A program made the position numbers and the translations under genes. From positions 151,503-215,502 of the forward strand of contig CAJNDS010000146.1 of the NCBI GenBank assembly GCA_905221605.1: a stretch of 64,000 nucleotides of DNA. Direction: 5' to 3'. Positions 1 to 13,703 of this stretch are shown piece by piece (the first letter of the stretch is position 1; the number at the start of each line of letters is the position of its first letter). The notes beneath the pieces were generated by a model, which worked only from the letters and a program-made list of their open reading frames with translations, was not told the DNA's origin and searched no databases. Source of the stretch: Symbiodinium natans (Eukaryota > Sar > Dinophyceae > Suessiales > Symbiodiniaceae).

Positions 1-229
1 GCAAAACCCGTAAACACCGCAAGGCGCGCCAGCTCCAACCCGAACCCCCTCCCCCTCCACCCCCCCCCCCCCCGCCCCCACACAAAACCGTGAACCCAAG
101 CCCAAAACCCGGAAAAAAAAAAAAAAAAACCTAAACCCTGAACCCCAAATCCCGAACCCTAAGCCCTAAACCCTAGCCCTAAACCCTGAACCCCAAACCC
201 CAAACCCCAAACCTCAAACCCTGACGGAC

Positions 230-3200
230 CTCCTCGCCCGCCAGGCCCTGGTGGCCCGGCGCCTTCGGCTGAGTTCGGTGTGTGTGTTTGGGGCTAGGGG
301 TTAGGGTTTAGGATTTAGGGTTTAGGGCTAGGGTTTAGGGTTTAGGGTCAGGGTTTAGGGTTCAGGGTCCGCCGACCCTGGCGGCGTGTTGGATGGGTTT
401 GAGGAGGTCCCCCAAAAACGCTCCGGGGCGGGGGGGGGGTAGGGGGGGTCGGTGCACAATTTTTTCGTGGAGGACCGCGCCACCCGCACAGCGTAAACAG
501 GCGGTTCAGCACAGGGGGGTAGGGGCGCCCTCAGCAAAATCAGCGTTTTGGGCACTCCACCCCCTTGGCTTGAGCTTGTCCTGGTGCTACCCCCTACCCC
601 CCCCCCAACGTTTCACAGAACTCTGCCGAGCAGGCTGGGATGATCTTCGAACCATGCGAGCGGGTTTAGACCTCTCAACTATGCTCTCAGCGGGGTCGGC
701 AGCTTGAGCCGGAGGCTCTTAAATTTAGGGTTCAGGGTTCAGGGTTCAGGGTTCAGGGTTTTAGGGTTCAGGGTTTAGGTTCTTTGGATTTTACGGTTTT
801 AGGGTTTAGGGAGGTAGGATTTTAGACGTTTAGGCTAGGGTTTAGGGTTTAGGGCGAGGGTTTGGGTTTAATTGTTAGGGTCCGGGGTTTAGGGTTTGCG
901 TTTCGGGTTTGGGGTTTAGGTTTTAGGGTTTGGGGTTTACGGTCTTTGGGTGTTACGGTTGAGGGTTTTAGGGTTTTAGGGCTTTAGGGTTTTTGGGTTT
1001 TAGGGTTCTAGGGTTTTAGGGTTTTAGGTTTACAGGGTTTTGGGCTTCGGGCACAAGATTTTAGGGCTTGAGTTTTTAGGGTTTGGGGCATGTTTTTATT
1101 TTGGGGGAGACTAGGGGTGCATGGGGTGTGTAGTGTCTAGGCTTGTAAGTTGTGTTTTTGGGTTTGGGTGTGAGTGGGGTGGTTAGGGGTTTGGGGTGCT
1201 TGTTCCTCCTTTTAGGACTCAGGGTTTACGATGTGTAGGGCTTTAGGCGTTTTAGGCTTAAGAATGAGGGTGTTAGGGTTTATTGTGTGAGGGCTGCGAG
1301 TTTAGGGTTTCGGGCTTAAGGTTTAGGGTTTAGGGCCGGGTGGTCGTTTGAGAGTTCATACGTCTATCGCGTCTAGGTACTTGACGAAACTCCAACAGAC
1401 CAGTCTTATCTACATTGTAAGGTGGCCCAAGCAGCCCTATGAAGAAGATTCTGAAATAAAATCCAAAGAATTCAGGGGTCCTGAACGCTCTTGGAAAGCC
1501 TTTGTGTAGGGCTTCAAGGAGCTTCGGGGTTTAGGGATTAGGGTTTAGGGTTCAGGGCTAGGGTTTAGGGATTAGGGATTAGGGTTAAGGGTTTAGGGCT
1601 TAGGGTTTAGGGTTTAGGGTTTGCGGTTCTTGTGATGCCCCAAGCATGAATGCCCGCGGAGCCATTTTGTGCGACTGCCGCATGCTGGCCATGCAGAGGA
1701 GATTGAGTCCGAGAGCTACTTGTCAAGCATGCGGGAGACTTAGGGTTTAGGGTGTAGGGTGTAGGGTTTGGGGTTTATGGTTTTAGGGTTTTAAATTTAG
1801 GGCGAGGAACCTATATAATCCCGTAAAAGGGTATATAATATATGAGGGGAATATATAGGGTGCCTAATTCTCTCAATGTTCCAGCTGAGGCTTCAAGCGC
1901 AAATTCCAAAACGATAAACTACATGTGTAAGGGCTAATGGGTTGTGTAACGATCAGGGCCCAATAGAACTTTAAAAACTACTGTATTCCAAATCGAGATC
2001 AGGAAGCCCCATGTGCACCCCCTCCCCCGCAAAAACTCCGATCGCCCCCCTCTCAGGGGCAGTGGTGGCTCATGGCCCGCCCGCGCGGCATGCCTCGCAG
2101 GGCTCAGCCCTCAAACCTACAGTAAACCAGAAAACCCTAAAGCCCCAACCCTAAACCCTAAACCCCTCGACCCGAAACCTAAACCCTAAAGGCCCCCCCC
2201 CCAACAACCAAAACCCGTAAAACCCCTCAAACCCCGAAAGTCCTGAAGCACCTGGAAGCCCTAAAAACCCTAAGCTTTCAAGCCCCTGAAGCCCGAAACC
2301 CGAAAAGCAACAAAACCCCGAAACCATTGTGTGAACTCAAGGCCTAGGGTTTAGGGTTTAGGTTTAGGGGGCGTGAACTTAAGGCTTCGGGCCAAGGATT
2401 GAACCCTGCTTCTGACCCTGAACCCTAAACCCAAAAGCCCTTAAGAAAGACCCAAACAACCCCCTGATGTGCCAGAAGCCCAAAAGCCCCGAGAGCCCCC
2501 AAAAGCCCTAAACCCCGAAAATTAGGGTTTAGGGTTTAGGGTTTAGAGTTTAGGGTACGAAACCTGAAAGCGCTTGCGCGCCGACTCAGCTGGTGCGGAA
2601 GTTGACTTTTCCTACACCAAGACACTTTGAGCAGCACACCCTAAAACCTAAACCCTAAACCCTAACCCTGAACCCTAAACCCCAAACCCTAAACCCTAAA
2701 CCTTGAATCCCCAAACACAACAACACCACCCACCGCACGGCCTAAGCGGCACCCGAGACGTGAACGTAGGCCAAGCCAACTCCTCAGTTCAGGGTGCCAT
2801 CTAAGAATTTAGGGTTTAGGGTTTTCTAGGGTTTAGGTTTTTTTAGGGTTTAGGGTCTTATTTTTTTCTAAGGGGTGGTTTAGGGTTTTTAGGGTTTAGG
2901 GCTTTAGGGTTTTCTAAATTTTAGAGTTTAGGTTTTTAGGGTTGTGGTTTAGAGATGGTCCCTAACAAGGGGCCCTTCATTGGGGAACCAATTCACTTAC
3001 CCTCTGAAACCTGCAGACATGAGCACTTTCAGGATTTACATGAGATGCAGGGCTCCATATGCAAGATGCTAAGCCGAGAGTTCAACCAAACATCATAGCA
3101 CGAAATGTGCACCCTAAACCCTAAACCCTAAACCCTAAACCCTAAACCTTAAACCCTAAACCCTAAACCCTAGAACTGAATGGCTCACTTCACTAAGGGG

Positions 3201-4587
3201 AAGTCCCTGACCCTCGTGTGGACAGTTCACTAGCCGTATACCGGACCTATGAAGGCTTCACTCCGAAAAAAACCTTTTAGGGTTTAGGGTTAGGGTTTAG
3301 GGTTTAGGGTTTAGGGTTTAGGGTTTAGGGTTTAGGGTTTAGGGTTTAGGGTTTAGGGTTTAGGGTTTAGGGTTTAGGGTTTAGGGTTTAGGGTTTAGGG
3401 TTTAGGGTTTAGGGTTTAGGGTTTAGGGTTTAGGGTTTAGGGTTTAGGGTTTAGGGTTTAGGGTTTACCTTTTGAGCACACTCTTTCAACATCTTATTGG
3501 ATTGTTGAGCAGGCTGCAGGCTACTTAGGATTTGACTGATGCAGTCAATCGAGTAATTAAGACGTAAATGAGGTTCGAGTAGGGTCTACGAAAATAATCA
3601 CAGGTGGGCAATGAAATATTGAAAGTTTTAAGTTAACGAGTCGAAAACTGAAGCGGTCTCTCTTGCAAAGTAAGGGTGTTCATGAGATTAACAAATCTTA
3701 AACAGTGGTTACTAGGACCCCAGAAGCTTATGAAACAAGGGTTCTTCAGCTTCAAACGCACCAATTTGGTGTTGGCAAATATCAGCGAATCTCAAACACT
3801 ACAGGGCCTGCGTCTGCAAGCTGCGTAAAGAGCTCCGATGCCCAGTCCATGGCAACACTGGGCCAAAACTGCCCCCGTATCTCGCGTCCACGACTTGGTC
3901 GCTTTTGAGACATGAGGTTACACCCCAGCAAGCGGGCGCTGGATACACTGTTGTCTGCCCCGCGGCATCTCTCGCTTCAACTCCGAGGGTTTAGGGTTTA
4001 GGGTTTAGGGTTTAGGGTTTGTAGCATCTCGGTTGAGTTCTCCTCCTTTGAGCTGCTCAAAGCGAGAAGGCCAACATTAGGTGGCATTACTTGGCTAAAT
4101 GCTGTAGCATTGGTCCAAGAAACTGGCTGGTTCTTAGTAGGGAATGAGGGAATGAGGTACCCTATATAATCCCTTAAAAGATATATATATATTGGGCCCA
4201 AATTCCCTCATTCCCTACTAAGAACCAGGGGGAGAAAACCCAAGGGCCCACGCTTCAGAACTCTTTAAACAAGGTAAGGGACCATGTTCAGGGGCCATGT
4301 AACGTCCCTTAGATTGTAGGGTTTTAGGGTTCTTGGTTTTCAGGGCTTCCGTGTTGTGGGGTGTCAGGGTTCAAGGGCTTCGAGGGCTTGGGGAGTTAGA
4401 GTTTAGAGTTTTAGGCTTTCGGGGGCTTCCGCACTTACAGCTTAGGGTTTCGGGGGCTTAGGGTTGAGATTTGAGGGTCTACGGGTGTTGTAGGCTTTCA
4501 GGGTTCTGGGATGACATTCCCCACAAACTCCCTGAAAATATACCTAAGACCAGCTCAAGGGCCTTCAAGAAGGCCAATTCGGAGCTC
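230..4587 (-). CDS. unidentified multi-exon gene, 3' end beyond the window
   Basis: Provisional model joined by phase. Exons in order: 4551-4587 (SSELAFLKALEL), 3808 to about 3850 or further (contains MDWASELFTQLADA), 3001-3068 (ends at a consensus gtaagtg donor), 2742-2782, 2564-2611, 1646-1684, 1381-1450 (IFFIGLLGPPYNVDKTG...) and 230-262. Joins after 3808 are phase-compatible. Donors are GC at 3808, 2742 and 1646 and GT elsewhere. Acceptors are AG|G at 4587, 2782, 2611 and 262 but AG|C or AG|A at 3068, 1684 and 1450. The product has a short hydrophobic stretch near 1440 and no family I recognise. The start codon is uncertain: the ATG at 3848-3850 is possible, in which case exon 4551-4587 belongs elsewhere. 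Introns hold telomere-type arrays. It lies just downstream of the ceramidase gene, on the same strand. Confidence 0.42.
395..725. repeat. dispersed repeat, copy 1 (second copy near 33.05-33.61 kb)
   Basis: Shares with the region 33044-33610 a G-run followed by ggtcggtgca, then ggcggttcagcaca with ggtaggggc, and at the other end gggtcggc with tgagcc and gaggctc before taaattt. The order of blocks is the same in both copies, but the spacing differs. It may be a longer mobile element with a G-rich interior. Open frames inside (393-707 plus, 355-555 minus) are not considered genes. Confidence 0.5.
3276..3469. repeat. TTTAGGG array, long and nearly uniform
   Basis: About 27 units of TTTAGGG with only one early irregularity. 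It is one of the most uniform arrays in the window and is internal, with unique sequence on both sides. Confidence 0.95.
3470..3960. other. unique sequence between arrays
   Basis: No telomere-type repeat for about 490 bp. The right part (3808-3850 at least) holds a probable minus-strand exon. The plus-strand 67-codon frame at 3705-3908 is open, but starts with GTG and overlaps that exon antisense, so it is not called. The left part, AT-rich, shows nothing I can name. Confidence 0.4.
4127..4228. mobile_element. MITE-like family A element
   Basis: Short foldback of about 102 bp. Termini are ctggttcttagtagggaatg and its near-exact inverted complement; the centre is palindromic around ccctatataatcccttaaaag. 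No ORF. A family C half-element abuts it (4240-4313). Confidence 0.85.
4240..4313. mobile_element. family C right half
   Basis: cccaagggcccacgcttcag, then ctttaaacaaggtaagggac and gggccatgtaac. The left half is absent; the fragment starts 12 bp after a family A element. Confidence 0.65.
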
Positions 4588-4798
4588 CTCAAAAACAGTC
4601 GGCTTAGAGTTTAGGGTTTAAGGTGTGTGTAGCGGCCGCCCCCTTCTAGATTGAAGCTTAGGGTACCCCACCCTTGGCCCTGTAAAACCCTGGGTTTAAG
4701 GTTTGAAGTTTAGGGTGAAGGGTGCACGGCTTAGGGAGGTGCAGGGTTTATAGGGTCTTGTCTTGGGTCCAGGGGCTAGGCCTATAACTACATGCCGC

Positions 4799-7700
4799 TC
4801 AGATGCCCCAGCGGTGCTCGGCATCGCGTTTCAGCACCGTGCAGCGGTGGTATGTCATGAAGACGACATAGCAATACCTGTCATGAGCCCCCCCCTAAAC
4901 CCTAAAATCGAAGGCCCTAAACCCAAACCCCCTACCAAAGACCCTTGACGCCATAATTCAAGCGCTGTATGCCTGAACCCTAAACCCTAAAACCCTACAC
5001 CCTAAACCCTAAACCCTAAACCCTAAACCCTAAAACCCTACACCCTGAACTACCTTAGGGTCCCTAAAGCCTACGGCCCAGAGGTGGCTTTTCAAGACTG
5101 CTGAGAGCACGAAAGAGCAGCTCGGCTACATCTTGCGGGTTTAGGGTAAGGATTCAGGATTTAGGGGTTGAGGATTTCGGGTTTTGGGTTTGGGGTTTAG
5201 GGGGTTTTGCAGGTGTACTAGTAGGGCCCAAAGATATACGTGTCCCCCAGTCCGACACAAGTTGGCCGAGCGCACGGGGAGATGGTGGTGACGATGTGGA
5301 ACAAGGCATGCAGGTGCAAAGCCTCCGGAAGAAGCGTGAACAAAGCATCCGCTTTCAACCAAAAAAACCAGGAACCCTAAACCCTGAACCCTAAACCCTA
5401 AACCCTAAACCCTATAAGCCTGAAGCCGGCACGACTGCGAAAACCAAGAACCCCACCAACTCTGCTTGCGCCAAACACGTACTTCCACGCACGATAAGTC
5501 TGCCCGGAGCGAAAAAAACCCTAAACCCTAAACCCTAGACCCTAAACCCTAAACCCCAAACCCTAAACCCTAAACCCTAAACCCAAATCCTAAGCGCAGT
5601 GAGCCCTTGAACGCCAAGACCCTAGACGCTAAACCCAGGACTGCAATGCAAACATAATCCTAATCCTGAGCCCACACCAAATATATACTCTATATATGGG
5701 TTTAGGGTTTTGGGTTGTAGGATTTAGGGGTGCATGGACCCTTGGGGCCAATGACAAGCAAGTTGCCGCACGCAGGGTTCAGGATTGTTTGGGAGGGGTC
5801 TGATGATTCTGCATGAGTCTAGGGTTTAGGGTTTAGGGTTTAGGGTTTAGGGTTGTTTATTTGGAATTTGGATTTGGGGATTTTGGGTTGAAGCTGAGGC
5901 CTAGATGCCCCCCGAACCACATCAAGCTGCAAACCCCTTCGCTAGTGCGCGACAACTGCCTAAGCCTAACCCCTAAACCCCAAACCCTAAACCTCAAACC
6001 CTAAACCCCAAACCCTAAACCCTAAACCCCAAACCCTAAAAAACGCGGAAGTGCATTGTGCGATGGCAGATGTTTTTCTGAGTTCGCAAGCACCCAACAG
6101 CTCCAACATGAGGGCCAAATGCGGGTAAAGCTATGGGCCCTGTGAGGGTCGGTGGGTGGCCCCTATGGCCTGCCCTGGCCTGCCCCTATAGTGGGGGTTT
6201 GTGGTTTAGGGTTTAGGGTTGCTAGGGTTGAGGTGTTAAAGAGTACCCTTTTTTATTTAAAGGGTTTATGAGGGAACCTGAACGCTAAACAAAGGAATTT
6301 AGGGCCTGGTCTTGGTCCTAGTTAGGGTTGGGGGGTCATCTACCCCCCCCCCCCCCCCCCAATAGCCCTGGAAGGTGTAGAGTACCCTAGCCCACAAGTC
6401 CTGATATGCACTAAGCCTTAACCCCTAAACCCTAAACCCTAAACCCTAAACCCTGCCATGAGCATCGTACCTGGAACAACTTGGGGTAGATCGGGCACCT
6501 ATACGAGCCCAAGGGCTTGGGGGGCGGGGGGGGGGGGGGGGGGAGGGGGTTTAGGGTTTAGGGTTTAGGGTTTAGGGTTTAGGGTTTAGGGTTTAGGGTT
6601 TAGGGTTTAGGGTTTAGGGTTTAGGGTTTAGGGTTTAGGGTTTAGGGTTTAGGGTTTAGGGTTTAGGGTTTAGGGTTTAGGGTTTAGGGTTTGGGGTTTG
6701 GGTTTGGGGTTTGGGGTCTAGGGTTTAGGGGTTAGGGGTTAGGGGTTAGGGTTTAAGGTTAGGGTTCAGGGTTCAGGGTTTAGGGTTTAGGGCCGTGGTT
6801 GACATTCCTTGCTTTGTTTCGACGTTTAGGGTTGAGGGTTTTGCGTTTAAGGTCCTGCTTCTAGCCAGACCGCTAGATATTCTAGGATGTAGTACTACCA
6901 ACTTGGGTTTAGGGTTCAGGGGTTCGGTGTAGTTCAGGGTTTAAGTTGAAAAGCCAACTTCATTTTGTCGGAATCCTGCACCCTAAACCCTGAACCCTGT
7001 ACTCCGTCCCGGTTGTTTACATACTAGACTCTTTCAACCGGATTAGGGTAGTCTAGGGTTTGTTTAGGGCTGACAGGTTTAGGTTTAGTTTAGGGTTTAG
7101 GGTTCAGGGCGATTTCGACAGTGCAGGGTTCAGGGTATAGGGCCGGTTTAGGGGATGGAGTTTTGTTGCAGGTAAGGGTTTAGGGTTTGGGCTTCTGGTT
7201 TAGGTTGCAGTCGCCTCGGACTAACCCAACGGCCATAAATCCCTTGCAAAGCCCGAAACCCTAAACCCTGAAACCCTGAACTACTAAACCCACCATCGAC
7301 CCTGAAATCCTGAAGTCCTACACCCCTAAAACCCTAAACTGTGAAACCCTGAACCCCTAAACCCTGAACTCCTAAACCTTTGCTTCGGGTGTGTTGTTTA
7401 AGGGCCTTCTCCCCCGGATCCGAAAACCCGAAACCCTAAACCGTAAACCCTATAGACCCTAAACCCGAACGGAAAAGTCCGGGGCACAGGGCGTTCTCCG
7501 GCACCCAAAGGAACAGGAAGCCCGCCTAAGCAAGGCTTTCAGGGCTTGAGCAGGGCCTTGTTGGGAGGGCCTTCACTTGCTCTAAGCCACCAAAATCCAA
7601 AAACCCCAATCCCAAACCCTAAACCCTAAAGCACAAACCCTTAAACATAAACCCTAGTCACTAAACCGTAAACCCTAAACCCCAAAGCCTAACCCTACGC

Positions 7701-10700
7701 AACTCGACGCCTTCGGATTGCACAACTTAAGATCCCTGCAAGCCAAGTTGACCCTTCGTTTCCGACCGAAATGCATTCACACATACGAAGGGTCTTCTTA
7801 AAGGAGTCAGGGCTTAGGGTTTAAGGGTTAAGGTTTATTCAAGGCTTAGGGTGAACATATTATGAATATGTCCGATGGCCAGAGTCAGTCATCTTCAGCG
7901 CTTGTCGTTCTTCTTGCCAGGGGGACGGGGGGGGGGGGGGGGACGGGGGCTGTTCGAGTTGAGGAATTGTCACCCTGAACCCTGAACCCTAAACCCTAAA
8001 CCCTAAACCCTAAACCCTAAACCCTAAACCCTAAACCCTGAGCCAGTGGAGTTGAAGGCTCAGAGGGCCATAGGGAGCTGCGCTTGAGTCTCTGCTTCCC
8101 CAGCCGTACAGCGTTTAGGGTTTAGGGTTTCGGGTTTAGGGTTTAGGGTTTAGGGTTTAGGGCTTAGGGCTTAGGGCTTAGGGTTTAGGCTTCAGAGTTC
8201 AGGGCTTAAGGGCTGAGACCTCTAGCACAACCGTCCAAGGGGTCGCATAAACCCTCCAAGCTGACCTCTAGCACGACGAGCCCTAAACCCTGAGCCCTAC
8301 ACCCCAAACCCAAGCCCCAGGGTTTATAAGGTTTAGGGTTTCGGGTGGGCCCGTGCAAAGGGGCCTCAGCCTTAAGCACTGACGAAGCCTAAACCCAAGA
8401 GGCGGGGTAGCCAACGGCCGCGACCCAGAAGAGGAATCTCTGCCACTTTGCCGCCTCTCCGTCCTCTGGCTGTAGACGGACCTAAACCCTAAACCCTGAT
8501 CCCTGAACCCTAAACCCTGAACCTTAAACCCTAAACCCTAAACCCTGAACCCTAAACCCTAAACTGCAAATGGAGGCTTTGGGCGTAGGCGGCAGATTTA
8601 AGGCGGGGTGGCTTAGGGCAGACCAGTAAGGGGTTCTGAGTTTAGGGTTTCGGGCCAGGAATGAAGGGGGTTTACGGTTTAGGGTTTAAGGTAAGTCGGT
8701 AAAGACCGTGGCACTGGGATTCAACATACCTTGAAACCTGGGTTTCGGTGGGCTTGGGCTTTCAAAATCCTAAACCCTAAACCACTAAATCCTAAACCCT
8801 AAACCCTAGACCCCTAAATCCTAGATCCTACACCCTAAATCCTAAACCCTAAGTCAGAAACCTAGCATGCCCTATATAATTAGACATGAAACCCTGCTGC
8901 AAACCCTGAACTCTAGACCCTGAACCAAAAAGCCTACACCCCTAACCCTAAACCCTAAACCCTAAACCCCAAACCCTAAACCCTAAACCCCCTAAACCCC
9001 AAACCCTAAACCCTGAACCAAAGGACCCGTCTCCTCGGTGTAGAGCTGGTAGACTCGGTACGCCTGTCCGGGGTGTGAAGCTTCAGGGGTGGTTTGGGGT
9101 ATATGGCTTGGGGTTTAGGGTTTAGGGCTAGGGTTTAGGGCTTAGGGCTAGGGTGTAGGGTTTAGTTAGGGTGGTCTTCACATGCTTTGGGGCAACTTGG
9201 GACGTCCGCGTACACCCGTTGAAGAAGGGTCTAGGCTCGCAGCGCCTAGGGTTCAGGGTTTAGGGTTTAGGGCTCTGATTTCCAGAACCTTGCTCATGGG
9301 ACTGACTAACTGGCTATTCACTGCAGTTATGATCCTAGTTGCAGTCCCTTCGCTAGCCATACAGGATTACCTCAACTATGAATTGGCTTGTATCCCCCAA
9401 AATTTTTAACCAGTTAGTAATGCCAGGACAGGTCAGGTTGAGGCATACTTCAAATGTCTGAGGGAGAATTTAGATACCCCAAAGGGTCTGTGTATCTCTA
9501 TCGTATGTGTCGTGCATACCCTTACACAGGTTCCTATATCGTAGCATTAAATTAGGGACCCATCCGGAGAGAATAGCCGCTAGAAGCACTTGGTATGCCA
9601 CGTGGTCAATGTCCCCAGGGCCCTATGTAGTGTTTACGGTTTAGGGTTTAGGGTTTAGGGTTTAGGGCGCCCCATTGGCCTGGAAGATGATGAGTAGCAC
9701 CGTTGCGCCGTAGGCGGCCACGAAGAAGGGGAAGAAGAAGGGCGAGGTAAAGTATGCCTCAAGGAGGTCACAGTTCAGGGCCCATACATCAAACCCTAAA
9801 CCCTAAACCCTAAACCCTAAACCCTAAACCCTAAACCCTAAACCCTAAACCCTAAACCCTAAACCAACCCCTTTAAAGAAGGTAGGGGACCATATAAAGG
9901 CACCATGCAACGACCCGTAAATGGTTTAATTGGTATAAGGAAGGACTCCTAGAAAAAAAACCGTTAATCTTATTCCCCTAAATCACCAATATATAAATAT
10001 ATGTATGTATATATATATATATACACCTTATATTGTCCCTGTATACCTAAGTAGCCCCTAACTAAGCCCCAAAGAACTGCTAAGGTGCCTCGTAAGGGAA
10101 TGTCCTTTAGTCCTTCGACACGCTACCTAAGCCCGAATTCCCTAAACCCTAACCATGCACCTCTTGTTCCTTTTCTTGCCTGCACTTGGCGCCTGGCTAC
10201 AAATTTCAACTCTTGGCTGCCTTGTCAAGAAGCTCAGTAAACCGCCCAAAAAGCTGATCCTCTACCTGGAGTAGGCATTGGGCCCCCCCTTTTCGAAAAG
10301 TCAATTTCTATGGGTAGAAGAGGCTTGTATCGAATGAGGGTAAATAGTCAACATTAGCCCCAGAAAGCCCAGAGACCCTAAACCCTACTTGGCAGCCCAG
10401 TATTACCCGCTAAGGGTACCCTTTTGGGGGTTGGTTACTTGACAAGCTTAGCTTCAGGCTTTGGAGTAGACCCTGGAAAAAAGTATATACTTTTAAGGTT
10501 TAAGTAGCCATTATAGGAACCCGGAGCCAAAAAGAGTATTAAAGTGTAGTACTCCAAAACCCAGTAAGGGAACCCCTAACACAAAACAAGTAAAGGGCAC
10601 CACTGGCCTGCCTAGCCCTCTCGGGCCTCAGAGGCATTCACTTGTAGGCTGATCTAAACGATGCGCCACCCCACAAATCTAGAACCCTACACCCTACACC

Positions 10701-13639
10701 GCAAACTCTAAACCCTGAACCCTAAACCCTGAACCCTAAACCCTAAACCCAAAAAATCTAGACCCTAAACCCTAAACCCTGAACCGTAAACCCTAAGCCC
10801 CAAAATAACCCTCGCGCATCGCAGCCCTCAGCCTTAAGTCCCATGAGCCCTGATTAGGGTTTAGGGCTTCGGACATGTGCCTTGATATGTTCCCCCTTAT
10901 ACCAACAGACCTTAACAGGGATTGTAGTACCCCCTGTTATCATCCAACCCTAAACCCTAAACCCTAAACCCTAACCCCTAAACCCTAAACCCTAAACCCT
11001 AAACCCTAAACCCTAAACCCTACACCCCTGTTAGGATAAGGAGAAAACCCCAGCTTGGCTCTCCAGGTCCTTGTTGGTTTCAACCTCTCAGCTTCTAGGG
11101 TTTAGGGTTTAGGGATTTCAGGGTTTAGGGTTTAGGGATTTTAGGGTTTAGGGTTTAGGGATTTTAGGGTTTAGGGTTTAGGGATTTTAGGGTTTAGGGT
11201 TTAGGGATTTTAGGGTTTGGGGTTTAGGGTTTAGGGTTTGGGGTTTGCACCTCGGTGTGCGAGAGTCGGCGCCCATGCCAAACCTTCTTGACGTCGTCCT
11301 CGTCTTGGGCGAAGATGACCCCGGGTTTCTTGGCATCGTCCAACGTTATCGTCAGCTTCCACGCTTGCTCGATGCACTTCTTCTTCTGCGATTCGCTCTT
11401 GGTTGTGAACTTGGCTGTTAGGCGCCCGTTCCTCCAAGACTTTGCCGATGGACTTCCACTCGCCATCTCCACGAAGGACTCATCCCGCCTCTCGAGACCC
11501 TAAACCCTAAACCCTAAACCCTAAACCCTAAACCCCAAACCCCAAACCCTAAACCCTAAACCCTAAACCTTCACATTACACAGTTCATGTCTTTGACGTC
11601 GGCCAGGGTTCAGGATTCTGTATTGATACGAGTGCTCCCGGAGCTGCCTGAACCTGCAAGCCAATACTAAACTTGGGCCTCTCAAAGGGGCTTCCTATGC
11701 ACACCTGAAAAAAACCCAAAACCTTATTTAGGGCCTTCTGGCTCCAGGGGGTTTCTGGGCTTGCAAGGGGTGATGAAGTATCTGGTATTGGGGTTGATTT
11801 AAAGCGTTAGGGTTGCGAAGTTTTGGGCTTCAGATTTATCCCGAAACCCTACGGGCTAGACCCAAGAGTAGCCTAAGGAATAAGAAGGGCAACTACCCTT
11901 TTGGGCTTAAAGGAGCCTTTTTCATGTGAACCTAAACCCCCGGGTACTGGTATAGCCCTTAAGTTAGTATGGAGTTTCGGGATATATAAATCCTGAACCC
12001 CAAGTCTTCGCAACCCGAATGCTGTAAATCAACCCCAATACCAGATACTTCATCACCCCAGTGAAAAGCTTGCGTAAAGAACTACAACATGGAACCAAAC
12101 AGGAATTCCAGCACGACCTCTTACAGTGTCCCTAAGCCCTAAACTTCTAAACCCTAAACCCTAAACCCTTACTTCGGACTTTGGGGGATCCCATCGTCGC
12201 CCTTTACAGGGAGGACAAAGCCCCGCCAATGAGCAGCACAGGCACCACAGCGAAGCCGACGGCGTACACCATCCTCACTTGGAGGATCGTGGCACTTAGT
12301 AAGGAGGGGGTCTAAGTACCCTCATTGGGATTCATGTAAGTATTTAGAACTCGAGCTACCTTAATTCAGTGGTAAGTAGGCGTCATAAAGACCTGGATTG
12401 GGATTCATGAAAGTACTTATACCTCTAATTACCTTACTTATAACACCACTTGGGCTTAGTTACAGCACCCTCAGGGCCCATATTTCTGAACTTGAAGACC
12501 AAGGCCAGGGGACGTCCCCGAAACGCTATACCCTAGACCCTAACCAAGAGACCACGTGCATTAGAGAGCTTGAGGAGAGGCACATGGCATATCCCCCCAA
12601 AGTCTCTTTCGGGTTTAGGGTTTAGGGTTTTGGGTTTTGGGGTTTAGGGTCCAGGCTGGAAGAGCCATGCTCAAAGGATCAGGGGACTTAGCAAGAGAGG
12701 CAACGAAAGTAAGGCAACGATAGTCTCATAACTACTGCTAAACCCAATCAAGGTACTGATAACCTCTAAACCCTAAATCCTAAACCCTAAACCTTAAACC
12801 CTAAACCCTACAGAATTACTTATAAACCTCATCAAGGTACTGATAATCCTACTTACTAAGTGCCCCGATCCGCCAAGTACTCCACCCTTGGAACCCTAGC
12901 TGAAGGGTTTAGGGTTTAGGGTTTAGGGTTTAGGGCTCAGGGTTTAGGGCAAGCAGTTTAGGGATGTACGAAACACGTATTTTTCCAAGGAGGCTCTCGG
13001 AACAACCACCTTTTCGCCGAGGCTCTCAAGTGCCGGCAGCCATGGGCGGCGCGCTTCCAAGTGACCCACCTCCAGGACGACGTACAGAAACCTGCTGAGG
13101 CATTTAGGGGCTAGGGTTTACAGTGAACTCCAAAAAGCTGGAACATCCTTATCCCTATACCCTAAAAGGTATACTAAAGGGAAACCCGGCCCTAATCATC
13201 CTTAAACCATGTTCCAACTTTCTGGAGTTTACTGTAGGATTTGAGGTCTTTTAGGCTTTGGGCTGTCGGACTTAAGCGTTTAGGCGAGCGGCTTTCGGGA
13301 TTTGCTGGCATTAAGGGTTTTCCGGCTTTCTAGGGTTTCTTAAGGCTTCGTGATAAGGTTCAGGCTTTTGGGACAAACTCAAAAATCAGGGTCTGGGGTT
13401 AAAGGGTTTAGGACTTGGGCTTTAGGGTTTTGCAGTTTGCGGTTAGGGTTCCTGGGGTGTTGAACAACATTGTGCATCGCAAAGATCAAGAGCCTACACA
13501 CGGAGTAACTCGAGAACTTGAGCCACGAAGCTGAAAAAAAAACTCTGAACTCTGAACTCGCTGAGGTGGTGGTTGGAGTTTAGATACGGTTTAGGGTTTA
13601 GGGTTTAGGGTTTAGAGTTTAGGGTTTAGGGTTTAGGGT

Positions 13640-13703
<64 letters not shown>

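Noticed and set aside
1-720. A true chromosome end or subtelomere
   Set aside because: Telomere-type repeats occur throughout the window in both orientations with genes between them, and the left edge has only short degenerate units.
1381-1520. Plus-strand frame YLTKLQQTSLIYIVRW...
   Set aside because: The minus strand has a better exon here (1381-1450) with a ggattttatttcag acceptor, a GT donor and matching phase.
3276-3470. CRISPR array or satellite with spacers
   Set aside because: Units are 7 bp without spacers and match telomere-type repeat in a eukaryotic context.
5213-5372. Plus-strand exon reading VLVGPKDIRVPQSD with good acceptor and donor
   Set aside because: The minus strand carries the ceramidase HxxxH exon (5276-5322) that joins in phase to its neighbours, so the plus frame is an antisense shadow.
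8045-8109. Possible ceramidase exon reading LKRSSLWPSEPSTPLAQ
   Set aside because: Exons 8395-8469 and 7471-7525 join directly to give the expected membrane helix, so this block is intronic.
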